From positions 1 through 50,824 of the forward strand of contig DCJK01000041.1 of assembly GCA_002320005.1 (NCBI GenBank): a stretch of DNA of 50,824 bases. The letters run 5' to 3'. The position numbers were made by a program, and so were the translations under genes. The notes under the pieces were generated by a model. The model searched no databases, was not told where the DNA came from, and was given only the letters and a program-made list of their open reading frames with translations. This DNA is from Firmicutes bacterium UBA1702 (GTDB lineage Bacteria > Bacillota > Clostridia > Peptostreptococcales > Anaerovoracaceae). Below are positions 1-8,890 of the stretch, piece after piece. Numbering within the stretch: the stretch's first letter is position 1; each line of letters starts with the position of its first letter.

Positions 1-831
1 AGCACCATGACAGAGATTACTGAATTCATCAAGGCATCATCCAACATCAGCGTTCTGGCACTGATACCTCCTGTATTCGTAATCGTTGCAGTAGCTCTCA
101 AGCTTCCTGCAATTCCTTCACTGCTGGGCGGCGTATTCATCGGTGTTCCTTTCATGTTCTGGAACAGAGTGCACATCGAAAATGCCATAGAGGATTCTCT
201 TGAAAACAACATCTTCTGCATCCTCAACAACGGTATCGGAATGGGTAATATTCCTGAGGATGCATCACAGGTAGTAGAACAATTAGGCTCACTGCTCTCC
301 GGTGACGGTATGCAGGGAATGTTCTGGACAATCTCCATCATCCTCTGTGCAATGTGCTTCGGCGGTATCGTAGACTGCACAGGAATCATGGGATCCTTCG
401 CTAACCTGCTCCTGAAGGTTGCAAAGGGCAGAGGCGGACTGGTTCTGGCAACAGAATTCTCCTGCATCTTTGTAAATGCAGTATGCTGTGACCAGTATCT
501 GGCATTAGTATTACCTGGAAGAATGTTCAAGGAAGCATTCGAAGATATGAGACTTGCTCCTAAGAACCTGTCAAGATGTCTTGAAGACTCCGGAACAATC
601 ACTTCCAACTTCTTCCCATGGAACACCTGCGGTGCTACAATGAGATCATTCCTCGGCGTAAACAGCGCATACATTCCATATGCCATCCTGAACTGGCTGA
701 ATCCTATCGTATCCATAATCTTCGGATACACAGGAATCACCATGACCAAGATGACTGATGAAGAATACGCAAGAGTATTAGAAGAAAGAAAAGCAGAAAA
801 AGAAGCTGCTATGAAAGCTCTGGAAGCTTAA
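1..831 (+). CDS. nhaC: Na+/H+ antiporter NhaC family, 3' part (5' end outside window)
   Basis: An open frame enters from the left edge and shows the last 276 residues of a polytopic membrane antiporter. NhaC-type proteins exchange external H+ (or Na+) for internal Na+ across the inner membrane. Long hydrophobic stretches alternate with short loops. The half-helix regions around FVNAVCCDQYL and the NFFPWNTCGATM stretch near residues 200-215 are typical of the C-terminal half of NhaC/ArsB-like transporters. The tail is charged (EERKAEKEAA). A methionine codon at 7 exists, but the homology is plainly internal, so the true start lies upstream of the window. The gene is followed by a strong hairpin terminator. 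The family call is confident; the transported ion and any amino-acid antiport are inferred. Confidence 0.85.
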   Translation, partial: STMTEITEFIKASSNISVLALIPPVFVIVAVALKLPAIPSLLGGVFIGVPFMFWNRVHIENAIEDSLENNIFCILNNGIGMGNIPEDASQVVEQLGSLLSGDGMQGMFWTISIILCAMCFGGIVDCTGIMGSFANLLLKVAKGRGGLVLATEFSCIFVNAVCCDQYLALVLPGRMFKEAFEDMRLAPKNLSRCLEDSGTITSNFFPWNTCGATMRSFLGVNSAYIPYAILNWLNPIVSIIFGYTGITMTKMTDEEYARVLEERKAEKEAAMKALEA

Positions 832-867
832 TAAAAACTCTTTCACATACAAAGTAAATAAAACATT

Positions 868-899
868 AAAATCCCCCGAAAATATTTCGGGGGATTTTT
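868..899. terminator. Bidirectional rho-independent terminator between nhaC and pflA
   Basis: A 13-bp A/T-flanked GC stem (arms around 869-881 and 885-897, centred on CCCCCG/CGGGGG) with a short loop has A-rich and T-rich flanks on its two sides. It can therefore end both the rightward nhaC transcript and the leftward pfl transcript. Confidence 0.85.
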
Positions 900-913
900 A
901 ATGATAAAATGGA

Positions 914-1618
914 CTAATATTCTATCAGTTTTTTCAGTTCTGCCAGCCGCTCCGCATCCATAGGCGGAACGCCTTTAAGCCTGTATGTTATACCAAGCTT
1001 GCCATACTTCTGGACAGCCATTGTATGGTAGCCAAGCAGTTCCACCTTGTCAATATGCTTTATCTGCTTTATAAAGTCATTTAAAGCTCTCATATCCTCT
1101 TCTGTATCGTTTATATCAGGTACAACCACATTTCTTATCCACACATGTCTGTCATGCTTGTTTATAATGTCAATCAGTTTATAAAGAGTATCCTGCTCTC
1201 TTCCCGTGATTATTTTGAATCTCTCCGGATCCGTATGTTTTATATCCAGCAGTACCAGATCGCTGGCTTCAACAGCTCCGTCAGTAAATTCATCCACATA
1301 TGTGCCGCTGGCATCTATGGCGCTTCCTATGCCTTCTTTTTTCAGAGCATTTATGGCTTCTATAAGAAACTCTCCCTGAAGGAGAGGCTCTCCTCCCGAG
1401 AAGGTTACTCCGCCTTTTTCTCCATAATATGGAATGCCTCTTACTGCCCAATGTACAATTTCATCAATATCGATATCTCGTCCTTCTCCCGGATTCCAGG
1501 AATCTGGATTATGGCAATACAGGCATCTGGCCGGACATCCCTGCATAAAGAAAACAGTCCGTATGCCGGGACCATCTACCGCGCCGAAGGTCTCAATGGA
1601 ATGTAGTCTTCCTTTCAT
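914..1618 (-). CDS. pflA: Pyruvate formate-lyase activating enzyme (radical SAM)
   Basis: A 234-residue radical SAM activase. It uses a 4Fe-4S cluster and S-adenosylmethionine to place the glycyl radical on PflB. The cluster motif CPARCLYC (Cys28, Cys32, Cys35) is followed by HNPDSW, and the SAM-binding GGEP segment lies near residue 75. The N-terminus SIETFGAVDGPGIR is diagnostic of PflA. An in-frame start further upstream (1675) is possible, but GGAGGAAG sits just before the ATG at 1618, and the protein then begins like its homologues. It lies 95 bp downstream of pflB on the same strand and is probably cotranscribed, with a stable hairpin in the gap. Confidence 0.95.
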   Translation of the reverse strand: MKGRLHSIETFGAVDGPGIRTVFFMQGCPARCLYCHNPDSWNPGEGRDIDIDEIVHWAVRGIPYYGEKGGVTFSGGEPLLQGEFLIEAINALKKEGIGSAIDASGTYVDEFTDGAVEASDLVLLDIKHTDPERFKIITGREQDTLYKLIDIINKHDRHVWIRNVVVPDINDTEEDMRALNDFIKQIKHIDKVELLGYHTMAVQKYGKLGITYRLKGVPPMDAERLAELKKLIEY

Positions 1619-1648
1619 CTCTTCCTCCACTATGATTGATATAGTACA

Positions 1649-1672
1649 CGAGGTGCCACTCAGGGCACCTCG
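1649..1672 (-). other. Intercistronic hairpin between pflB and pflA
   Basis: A perfect 9-bp inverted repeat (CGAGGTGCC with its complement, 6-nt loop) lies in the 95-bp gap. No T-run follows it, so it looks more like an RNA-stability or processing hairpin that lowers pflA relative to pflB than a full terminator. That role is inferred. Confidence 0.5.
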
Positions 1673-1713
1673 CATCGGTTTTGCATTTTATTTTATCAAG
1701 GATTGATATCTTT

Positions 1714-3945
1714 TTATACGTGCTGGTGGAAAGTTCTTGCAATAACTTCCTTCTGGTGATTCTTTGAAAGAGCGTTGAATCTTACAGCATATCCGGATAC
1801 TCTAACTGTTAAGTTAGGGTACTTTTCAGGGTTTTCATATGCGTCTTCAAGAAGATCTCTGTTAAGAACGTTAACATTCAGGTGGTGAGCTCCTCTGTCA
1901 AAGTAACCGCTCAGCAGGCCTACCAGAGTAGTAGTTCTTTCGTCTTTTTCCTTACCTAAAGCAGCAGGTGTAATGGAGAAGGTATTGGAAACGCCGTCCT
2001 GGCAAGTATCCCAGTCAATCTTGGATACAGAGTTCAGGGATGCAACTGCACCGTGGTTGTCTCTTTCGTGCATAGGGTTTGCACCAGGAGCAAACGGAGT
2101 TCCTGCTCTTCTGCCGTCAGGAGTGTTTCCTGTCTTCTTTCCGTACATTACATTTGAAGTGATGGTCAGTACGGACAGAGTGTGTACTGCATTTCTGTAA
2201 GTAGGATGCTTTCTCAGCTCTTCTATGGTTCTTTCTGAAATCTTAACTGCGATTTCGTCTACTCTGTCATCATCGTTACCATATTTAGGGAATTCACCTT
2301 CAGTTCTGAAGTCAACGATTACGCCGTTTTCGTCTCTGATAGGATATACCTTTGCATACTTGATTGCAGACAGAGAGTCAGCTGCTACGGAGAATCCGGC
2401 AACACCAAAGGCCATGAGTCTCTTTACTTCTGAGTCAAGGAATGCCATCTGTGAACGTTCATAGTCATACTTATCGTGCATGAAGTGAATGATGTTCATG
2501 ATGTTTACATACAGTTCGCATAACCATGCCAGATAAATGTTGAATCTGTTCCATGCATCTTCAAAATCGATAGGACCGTCTCCTACAGATTCCATCTGAG
2601 GACCTACATGCTCGCCTGTTCTTTCGTCGATACCGCCGTTAAGTCCTAAAAGCAGAATCTTTGCAAGGTTGCATCTTGCTCCGAAGAACTGCATCTGTTC
2701 TCCCATCTGGATTGCGGATACACAGCATGCGATGGAGTAGTCTTCACCGTATGTAGGTCTCATCTTGTCATCGTTTTCATACTGGATTGAGTCAGTATCT
2801 ATTGAAACCTGTGCGCAGAATCTCTTGAAAGGTTCAGGCAGCTTCTTTGACCACAGAACAGTAAGATTTGGTTCCGGTGCAGGTCCCAGATTGTACAATG
2901 TCTGCAGTACTCTGTATGAGTTCTTTGTAACTTTGTGTCTTCCGTCTTTACCTACGCCGCCGATACCTTCAGTGATCCACATAGGGTCTCCACCGAAGAG
3001 TTCATTGTATTCGTTAGTTCTCAGGTGTCTTGCAACTCTCAATTTCAGAATGTAGTCATCTACGAATTCCTGAATCTGTTCTTCAGTATAAGTTCCGTTT
3101 GCAAGGTCTCTTTCAGCATAAATGTCAATAAATGTGGAAGTTCTGCCGATTGACATTGCTGCGCCGTTTTCTTCTTTGATACCTGCAAGGTATCCGAAAT
3201 ATGTCCACTGGATTGCTTCTTTAACGTCTTTTGCAGGACCGGAGATGTCATATCCGTAAGTTTCTGCCATCTTCTTGATTTCCTTGAGGGCAGTAATCTG
3301 ATTGGTTATTTCTTCAGCCAATCTGATGTTTTCTTCGTTCATTACGTGTCTTGAAGCGATCATTTCGTGATCTTTCTGCTTTTCTTCAATCAGGAAGTCG
3401 ATACCGTAAAGAGCAACTCTTCTGTAGTCACCGATGATTCTTCCGCGTCCGTATGCATCAGGAAGACCTGTGATGAATCCAAGGTGTCTTACCTGTCTCA
3501 TTTCCTTTGAGTATGCCTTGAATACACCGTCATTGTGAGTAGTGATGTAATCAAACATTCTGTCGATTTCTTCAGGAAGCTTTTCGCCGTATTCAGCAAC
3601 TTCCTCTCTTACCATTTTAATTCCGCCAAACGGGCAGATACCTCTTTTTAAAGGTTCATCTGTCTGCAGTCCGACGATGATGTCCTTACCAGGCACTATA
3701 TATCCAGGTCCGAAAGCATTGATTCTCATGATTCTGCTTGCATCAACCTTTAAAGTTCCTCCTGCTTTTCTTTCTTCTTTCAGGAGTTCCTGTACTCTTG
3801 ATGAACATTCCTTAGTTCTTTCTGTAGGGCCTGCCAGGAAGCTTGCGTCTCCATCATATGGCTTGTAGTTTAAATGGATAAACTCCTCAACGCCTACTTC
3901 TTTGGTCCAGTTACCTTCAACAAAACCTTCCCACTCTTTTCTCAT
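1714..3945 (-). CDS. pflB: Formate C-acetyltransferase (pyruvate formate-lyase)
   Basis: A 743-residue glycyl radical enzyme that converts pyruvate and CoA to formate and acetyl-CoA in anaerobic fermentation. The adjacent catalytic cysteines are Cys407-Cys408 in the SIACCVSAIQ segment. The radical glycine is Gly718 in RVSGYAVRF near the C-terminus. Length and both motifs match genuine PFL rather than the glycerol- or choline-cleaving relatives. The start chosen is the ATG at 3945, preceded by AGGAGG. Longer in-frame readings run into the promoter region. It is followed by pflA. A consensus-like promoter lies about 100 bp upstream, with TGTATACA-type palindromes on either side of the transcript start. 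Confidence 0.97.
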   Translation of the reverse strand: MRKEWEGFVEGNWTKEVGVEEFIHLNYKPYDGDASFLAGPTERTKECSSRVQELLKEERKAGGTLKVDASRIMRINAFGPGYIVPGKDIIVGLQTDEPLKRGICPFGGIKMVREEVAEYGEKLPEEIDRMFDYITTHNDGVFKAYSKEMRQVRHLGFITGLPDAYGRGRIIGDYRRVALYGIDFLIEEKQKDHEMIASRHVMNEENIRLAEEITNQITALKEIKKMAETYGYDISGPAKDVKEAIQWTYFGYLAGIKEENGAAMSIGRTSTFIDIYAERDLANGTYTEEQIQEFVDDYILKLRVARHLRTNEYNELFGGDPMWITEGIGGVGKDGRHKVTKNSYRVLQTLYNLGPAPEPNLTVLWSKKLPEPFKRFCAQVSIDTDSIQYENDDKMRPTYGEDYSIACCVSAIQMGEQMQFFGARCNLAKILLLGLNGGIDERTGEHVGPQMESVGDGPIDFEDAWNRFNIYLAWLCELYVNIMNIIHFMHDKYDYERSQMAFLDSEVKRLMAFGVAGFSVAADSLSAIKYAKVYPIRDENGVIVDFRTEGEFPKYGNDDDRVDEIAVKISERTIEELRKHPTYRNAVHTLSVLTITSNVMYGKKTGNTPDGRRAGTPFAPGANPMHERDNHGAVASLNSVSKIDWDTCQDGVSNTFSITPAALGKEKDERTTTLVGLLSGYFDRGAHHLNVNVLNRDLLEDAYENPEKYPNLTVRVSGYAVRFNALSKNHQKEVIARTFHQHV

Positions 3946-3969
3946 ATTTTGCGTCCTCCTCGTTGTATA

Positions 3970-3979
3970 TTGTATACAA
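3970..3979. promoter_or_regulatory. Candidate operator TTGTATACAA in the pflB leader
   Basis: A perfect 10-bp palindrome lies between the pflB promoter and its ribosome-binding site. A near-identical copy (TTGTATACAG, 4069-4078) sits inside the promoter spacer 99 bp away. Such GTATAC-centred sites resemble operators of GntR/HutC-type regulators. No FNR-like site is visible. The regulator is unknown. Confidence 0.4.
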
Positions 3980-4057
3980 ATATTATTATAAAATATGGTT
4001 TTAATTTTCTGCTCCACCCCTCCCCATTGGGGTCCGGATGTCTGCGTCACCATGTCT

Positions 4058-4087
4058 ATAATATACCCTTGTATACAGTATAGTCAA
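4058..4087 (-). promoter_or_regulatory. Predicted sigma-A promoter of pflB-pflA
   Basis: On the minus strand, TTGACT (4082-4087) and TATTAT (4058-4063) are 18 bp apart. The predicted start is near 4050, leaving a leader of about 105 nt before pflB. The spacer holds one copy of the TTGTATACA motif (4069-4077), so a repressor bound there would block the promoter. Confidence 0.65.
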
Positions 4088-4155
4088 ACATTTTTTTGCT
4101 TTTTTTGTGCACTTTTTTTAATACATGAAAAAGCTTTGAAACCCCTTTTTTTCAA

Positions 4156-4181
4156 CGAAAATAGGGCATGGAACCATGCCC
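4156..4181 (-). terminator. Terminator of the U32 gene
   Basis: A perfect 8-bp stem (4164-4171 with 4174-4181, 2-nt loop) lies immediately after the stop codon of the leftward gene and is followed on the minus strand by TATTTTCG. The U-tract is moderate. Confidence 0.55.
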
Positions 4182-4183
4182 CT

Positions 4184-6382
4184 TCACAAGTATATGCGTA
4201 TTACATTGTAATTTTCTTCACAAAGTTTTTCAATGTGTTTTTTGTCAGGCACTGCACTTTTCGCTGTTATCACAGTCTTGTGCCCTCCTTGGTCACACCT
4301 GACGCGATATTCTGCTCCTTTGCGGTCAATAATAGTTCCCGGCTCAAAACAATGCTCACTGATCATCAGAGGGTAATTGCCCATATATGGTTCCGCCAGC
4401 TCCAGCGAATCTATCCCATCATACATGCCCAGCTTTCTGTATGCTTCCCCGGTTTCCGCATTGCATATATTCAGAGCAAAATCACCCAGCACCTTAATGC
4501 TTCGTTGAGCCAGTTCCTCAATCATTCCGATGTTTCCGGCATATATTTCACCACCGCATGTCAGTGCCTCATGCTCAGCTCTGTCAAATAATTGCTCTCG
4601 CAGGGATTTACTTTTTGTACTGTGAACATCAGGCATGTATGGTATCATATATGTACTGCAGCCTGTTTCCTCCCTGCACCGGCTTATGTCCTCCACAGGC
4701 AGCACAACGCACAGCTTGCGTTCTTTCCCTGCAGCAGTTTCCCACTGCTCCATATGACCCTCTCTGAAAAAATTGAGAAAATCATCACCGCTGTAAAAAT
4801 ACAGCTCCAGTCTCTTATTACAACTTACATTGTTGGTGACCTTATGTTTTTCCTGCATGCCGGCAAAGGATACCGGTTGGCGCTTAAATGATTTTTTTAT
4901 AGCATTCTCAAGTTGTGTCAAGGCGTCTCTTCTCATGGAATTTATTACTGATAAAGGTGCGTGAACAGGTTCCGGCTCCTCCACCGTTATCAGCGCAGCC
5001 TCAAAGGCCGTTCCTCCTGTCTTGGAAAGCTGTAATAATACATTTTCTCTAAGATATTTCCCGCTTTTAGACTTTTCTGCCAAGACATGACTCTCTGCTG
5101 TAACTTCAAATGTACCGCATTTTACTGTCAGCATCAGCGGACGCCCTGCAATGGCCTGCAGTTTCATTTCCACGGGAGTTTTTCTTATATATCGGCCTTC
5201 ATCAAAAGTGATATGCTCAAAAGTACTTCGTGCTTTTTCCATCTGCTTGGCAGACGTGAGCCGGAAAACCTTATCTCCTTTTTTTACTTCTTTTCTTATG
5301 TCTCCCAGTCTGATGATTCCCTCACCTCGGCTGCTGCAATAGGTTACCAGGCCGCTCTGCATGGTTTTACTTCTGATTTCTATATAGTCGCCTTTTATGA
5401 TATCCATGTCAGTATGCACGTCCACCAGCGGTCCGCGGCTGTCGGCTGCAATGGTTCCCACATATACACCTTCATTTTTGGAAAAATTCCCAGTCATAAG
5501 TTTTTCTCCGGGATCACCATAAAAATACCCTTTTGTAAAGCCTCCTCTGTTGAATGCCTGTCTCAGGTTTTCTTTGTCTTCATGGCTTACGCATACTCTT
5601 CCCTCTCTGCACCACATATCAAGATATTTTCTGTATATGGATGTAACGATGGCGACATATTCCGCTGATTTCATGCGGCCTTCTATTTTCAGGGATGCGA
5701 CCCCCGCCTCAGCCAGCATGCCGACTTCTTCTATAAGACACATGTCCTTAGGGCTAAGAGGATATGTGCTGCCGCATCCGCCTTTATATGGAAGTCTGCA
5801 AGGCTGTGCGCATGCACCCCTGTTGCCTGATCTTCCCCCTATGAACCTGCTCAGCTGACATTGACCTGAATAGCATATACACATGGCTCCGTGAACAAAA
5901 ACTTCTATCTCTATTCCGGAGTTTACCGCATCTTTTATCTCATCAAAAGTCAGTTCTCTGGCAAGGACAACTCTCTCATATCCCAGTTTTGCCGCCGCTT
6001 CCGCACCTCTTCGATCACATACGCCGGCCTGAGTGGAAAGATGCAGGGGGAGCTCCGGCATTCCCTGCCTTATCATGTTCCCAAGTCCCAGATCCTGTAT
6101 TATCAACGCATCGGCTCCCATAGCGCAATATTTTCGCGCCTGTTCTAAAGCCGCACCAAGCTCATCATCCCGAAATAGGGTGTTCATTGCCACATATGTT
6201 TTCACCCCGCGCAGATGACCATAGTCTATGGCTTTTTCGGCTTCGGCATCGGAAAAGTTTTCGGCGTTGGCTCTTGCACTGAATTCCTTTCCTCCGATAT
6301 ATATTGCATCAGCGCCGTTTTCAACCGCTGCTATAAATTGTTCAGGGCCCCCTGCAGGCACCAGCAGTTCACATTTTTTCAT
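4184..6382 (-). CDS. Peptidase U32 family protein (collagenase-like / RlhA-type)
   Basis: A 732-residue protein of the U32 family. The N-terminal TIM-barrel-like half starts ELLVPAGGPEQF and contains AVENGADAIYIGG. Conserved cysteines follow near residues 170-200 (CICYSGQC and GACAQPCR), the positions that bind an iron-sulfur cluster in the RlhA/TrhP RNA-hydroxylation branch. The C-terminal half carries a beta-rich region as in long U32 proteins with DUF3656. Family members either hydroxylate tRNA or 23S rRNA or are annotated as proteases; I lean to RNA modification but cannot decide. The start at 6382 has GAGGA 7 nt upstream; an ATG 12 bp earlier lacks a site. It is divergent from the next gene across about 60 bp. 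Confidence 0.85.
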   Translation of the reverse strand: MKKCELLVPAGGPEQFIAAVENGADAIYIGGKEFSARANAENFSDAEAEKAIDYGHLRGVKTYVAMNTLFRDDELGAALEQARKYCAMGADALIIQDLGLGNMIRQGMPELPLHLSTQAGVCDRRGAEAAAKLGYERVVLARELTFDEIKDAVNSGIEIEVFVHGAMCICYSGQCQLSRFIGGRSGNRGACAQPCRLPYKGGCGSTYPLSPKDMCLIEEVGMLAEAGVASLKIEGRMKSAEYVAIVTSIYRKYLDMWCREGRVCVSHEDKENLRQAFNRGGFTKGYFYGDPGEKLMTGNFSKNEGVYVGTIAADSRGPLVDVHTDMDIIKGDYIEIRSKTMQSGLVTYCSSRGEGIIRLGDIRKEVKKGDKVFRLTSAKQMEKARSTFEHITFDEGRYIRKTPVEMKLQAIAGRPLMLTVKCGTFEVTAESHVLAEKSKSGKYLRENVLLQLSKTGGTAFEAALITVEEPEPVHAPLSVINSMRRDALTQLENAIKKSFKRQPVSFAGMQEKHKVTNNVSCNKRLELYFYSGDDFLNFFREGHMEQWETAAGKERKLCVVLPVEDISRCREETGCSTYMIPYMPDVHSTKSKSLREQLFDRAEHEALTCGGEIYAGNIGMIEELAQRSIKVLGDFALNICNAETGEAYRKLGMYDGIDSLELAEPYMGNYPLMISEHCFEPGTIIDRKGAEYRVRCDQGGHKTVITAKSAVPDKKHIEKLCEENYNVIRIYL

Positions 6383-6441
6383 ATTTTTCCTCATAAATTT
6401 TTTCTTTTTATATCATACTACCCATAGGAGGAATGGGCAAG

Positions 6442-7506
6442 ATGGATAATTTTTTCTTGGATTTTTTTGCTGCGGCATGGAAGATTTTTTCTCTGATTCT
6501 CACATCTATGACCCCTCTTTTTATCGGCCTTATCTTCGCTTATATTATGAATCCTGCAGTGGAGTGGGTACGCATGCATCTGACTCATTCTTCATCCTAT
6601 GAATCCTTGTATATGAAAAGCCCCAGAGGCCGCGTAGCTTCCATAATTATAACATATCTGGGACTTCTCCTTATTATTTTTTCAATTATATATATCTTCA
6701 TTGTTCTTATTCTCGGCGCGCTTCCCCATGGCAGTTTATCTGATATTGCCGAAAGCATAAAAGGGTATTTCACTTCTTCATATGAAAGCGTGCTGTCTTT
6801 TTTTGAGGAATATATCCCTTTTAATTCAGGCGCATTTCCTTCTGATATGGATTCTCTTTTCTCCGGCTGGCTGCGCAATTGGTTTTCCCCGGAAGATTTG
6901 ATGAGCACCATCGGAAATCTGCTTACCGGGTCTGTGCGTTTCTTTATCGGTATAGTGGCAAGCGTCTATCTGCTTAAGGACAAGGAGTTTTTCCTTTCAC
7001 TATGGCAAAGTCTTCTGTCCCGCATGCTGAAGCAGAAAAACCACGGTATGATAAACGAAATACTCAGTGAAATTAACGATGTTCTATATACTTTTATAAA
7101 AGGAGCTTTAATAGACAGCCTGATTGTAGCGCTCCTTTCTTCCGTGGTGCTCTCACTTATAAAGGTAAAATTCTCTGTTGTGATAGGGCTTCTGGGAGGG
7201 GTTCTCAATATCATTCCCTACTTCGGACCTTTCTTCGGCATGCTTCCGGCCTTTATCGTCGCGCTTGCAACAAAAGGCCTGAGCCAGGCACTTCTGGCAG
7301 CTGCAGCTCTTTTTCTGGTGCAGCAGGTAGACAGCAACTATATATATCCTAAAGTTGTGGGATCATCTATAGGCCTTCACCCTTTGTTCGTTCTTCTTTC
7401 CGTAAGCGTGCTGGGATATTTCGCCGGTATTCCGGGCATGCTGGCAGCGGTTCCGGCTGCAGGGGTACTTCAGATCTTCATTAAAAGATGGGCCTACAGC
7501 CTCTGA
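6442..7506 (+). CDS. AI-2E family transporter (YtvI/PerM-like membrane protein)
   Basis: A 354-residue polytopic membrane protein of the AI-2E transporter family (PF01594). It shows the family pattern of N-terminal helices, a soluble central segment (about residues 90-145) and a C-terminal block of helices with GLLGGVLNIIPYFGPFFG and VDSNYIYPKVVGSSIGLHP. Members include Na+/H+ antiporters and exporters of signals or glycolate; the substrate here is unknown. AGGAGG at 6426-6431 lies 10 nt before the ATG at 6442 but only 1 nt before the ATG at 6433, so the later start is preferred. The 3' end overlaps the convergent DAACS gene by 26 bp. Confidence 0.85.
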   Translation: MDNFFLDFFAAAWKIFSLILTSMTPLFIGLIFAYIMNPAVEWVRMHLTHSSSYESLYMKSPRGRVASIIITYLGLLLIIFSIIYIFIVLILGALPHGSLSDIAESIKGYFTSSYESVLSFFEEYIPFNSGAFPSDMDSLFSGWLRNWFSPEDLMSTIGNLLTGSVRFFIGIVASVYLLKDKEFFLSLWQSLLSRMLKQKNHGMINEILSEINDVLYTFIKGALIDSLIVALLSSVVLSLIKVKFSVVIGLLGGVLNIIPYFGPFFGMLPAFIVALATKGLSQALLAAAALFLVQQVDSNYIYPKVVGSSIGLHPLFVLLSVSVLGYFAGIPGMLAAVPAAGVLQIFIKRWAYSL

Positions 7507-8758
7507 TTTCCACTTCCCCAGATGCAATTTTCTTTTTCAGCCAGTCTTTTCCTTCCGTAAGCCTCATAACCATCATTGCCGCCACTGCATCACCAGATGA
7601 ATTAACCATGGTAGCAGGCGGATCTACCAGAAATCCTATGGCTGCAACTATCGGAAAAGCTTCCGGTGGAAATCCGTATATGCTGCATATCATCATTTCG
7701 CCGATAAGGCCTCCTCCCGGAATTCCTGACATTACTACTCCTCCCAGTATGGATATAAGCACTGCTGTCAGATATGTACCTATGCCTGTAAAGTCGTATC
7801 CGAAAACACCAAACAAAAAGGATATTTTCAGAATCGATGACATGCAGGTGCCATCCATATGCATAGTAGCACCCAGGGGCAGAACCAGTTCCCGTACATC
7901 TTTGGCTACTCCCATTTTTTCAGTAGAAGTCAGGTTCACGGGAATGGTTGCTATGGACGAGCACGTGGCCAGAGATGTCACTGCGGGATTAAAAATGTTT
8001 TTAAAAAAGACTCTTACGCCTGTCATTCCACACCCCGCCCAGTAGGAATATGCAAAAAATGCAATGAAGAAATATGAAATGCATACAGGATAGTAAATAA
8101 GCATCGCCTTTCCGTACGATCCCACCAGCTGCGGACCATACTCGGCAACCAGAGCTGCAAAGTAGCATCCCAGTCCTATAGGTGCATAATACATGATCAG
8201 ATTTACCATCTTCATAAACACCTGATTCAGCCTATCCAGTGTTGCACATATCCTGCCGCTTTTATCTGTGAGTGTGACACATATGGCAAACAGAATTGAA
8301 AAGAGAATCAGCGGCAGCATGTGAGAACGTGAAAGTATTTCAGAAAAGTCTGATACAGTCAGCGCATCCACTATGGCACTTCCAATGCCTATCTGCTGCA
8401 TGTCGCCTCTCTCCATGACGATATTGACGCCTTCTGCAGGCGGAAACAGCTTTACTACAGTCAAAATACATACCGATGCAATAGCTCCGGTCACTATGAA
8501 AACGAGAAAAAGATTTCTCATTATCTTTCCCAGCCGCTTAAGGTCAGCCATTCCTGACACTGCACCAGACACCGACAGAAATACCAGTGGAACGACGGCG
8601 GTGAACATAAGGTTTATAAATATATCTCCCAGCGGCGAAAGATTTTGAGCCGCAGCAGGCGCAAATGCTCCCAAAATGCACCCCAGTGCAATACATGCAA
8701 GAAGAATAACAGGAAATCTGTAGCTCTGCCACAGATTTGTTTGATTAGTCAAAGACAT
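7481..8758 (-). CDS. Dicarboxylate/amino acid:cation symporter (DAACS family)
   Basis: A 425-residue secondary transporter of the glutamate/serine/dicarboxylate symporter family. Visible signatures are the serine-rich re-entrant loop region (SLATCSSIATIPVN), the LPLGATMHMDGT motif and the GIPGGGLIGE and DPPATMVNSSGD stretches that form the substrate and cation sites. AGGAGG lies 6 nt before the ATG. It follows arcC on the same strand, but a hairpin terminator separates them. It may supply or remove an amino acid linked to arginine fermentation; that link is inferred. The substrate could be glutamate/aspartate, serine/threonine or cystine. Confidence 0.88.
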   Translation of the reverse strand: MSLTNQTNLWQSYRFPVILLACIALGCILGAFAPAAAQNLSPLGDIFINLMFTAVVPLVFLSVSGAVSGMADLKRLGKIMRNLFLVFIVTGAIASVCILTVVKLFPPAEGVNIVMERGDMQQIGIGSAIVDALTVSDFSEILSRSHMLPLILFSILFAICVTLTDKSGRICATLDRLNQVFMKMVNLIMYYAPIGLGCYFAALVAEYGPQLVGSYGKAMLIYYPVCISYFFIAFFAYSYWAGCGMTGVRVFFKNIFNPAVTSLATCSSIATIPVNLTSTEKMGVAKDVRELVLPLGATMHMDGTCMSSILKISFLFGVFGYDFTGIGTYLTAVLISILGGVVMSGIPGGGLIGEMMICSIYGFPPEAFPIVAAIGFLVDPPATMVNSSGDAVAAMMVMRLTEGKDWLKKKIASGEVEIRGCRPIF

Positions 8759-8831
8759 CTTGAACCTCCTGACTGAATTTGCGTTTTAACTTTACTACTA
8801 ATTAAGCTACGCATATTTCCCCAAAAGATTC

Positions 8832-8875
8832 CAAAAAGCGCCGGGAGCCGCAGAAAATCCTTTCCCGCGGCTCTC
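8832..8875 (-). terminator. Terminator after arcC
   Basis: A 9-bp GC-rich stem (8843-8851 with 8867-8875) with a 15-nt loop is followed on the minus strand by CGGCGCTTTTTGG. It ends the arcBAC transcript at least in part, before the symporter gene. Confidence 0.7.
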
Positions 8876-8890
8876 AGCATTTTGTCTGCT

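Noticed and set aside
3946..4053. Longer PflB N-terminus
   Set aside because: The extra 36 codons lie in the leader RNA and palindrome region and are not family-like; the ATG at 3945 has AGGAGG.
7488..8045. Long plus-strand frame opposite the DAACS symporter
   Set aside because: It is antisense to a clear transporter gene, has no ribosome-binding site and no recognisable protein features.
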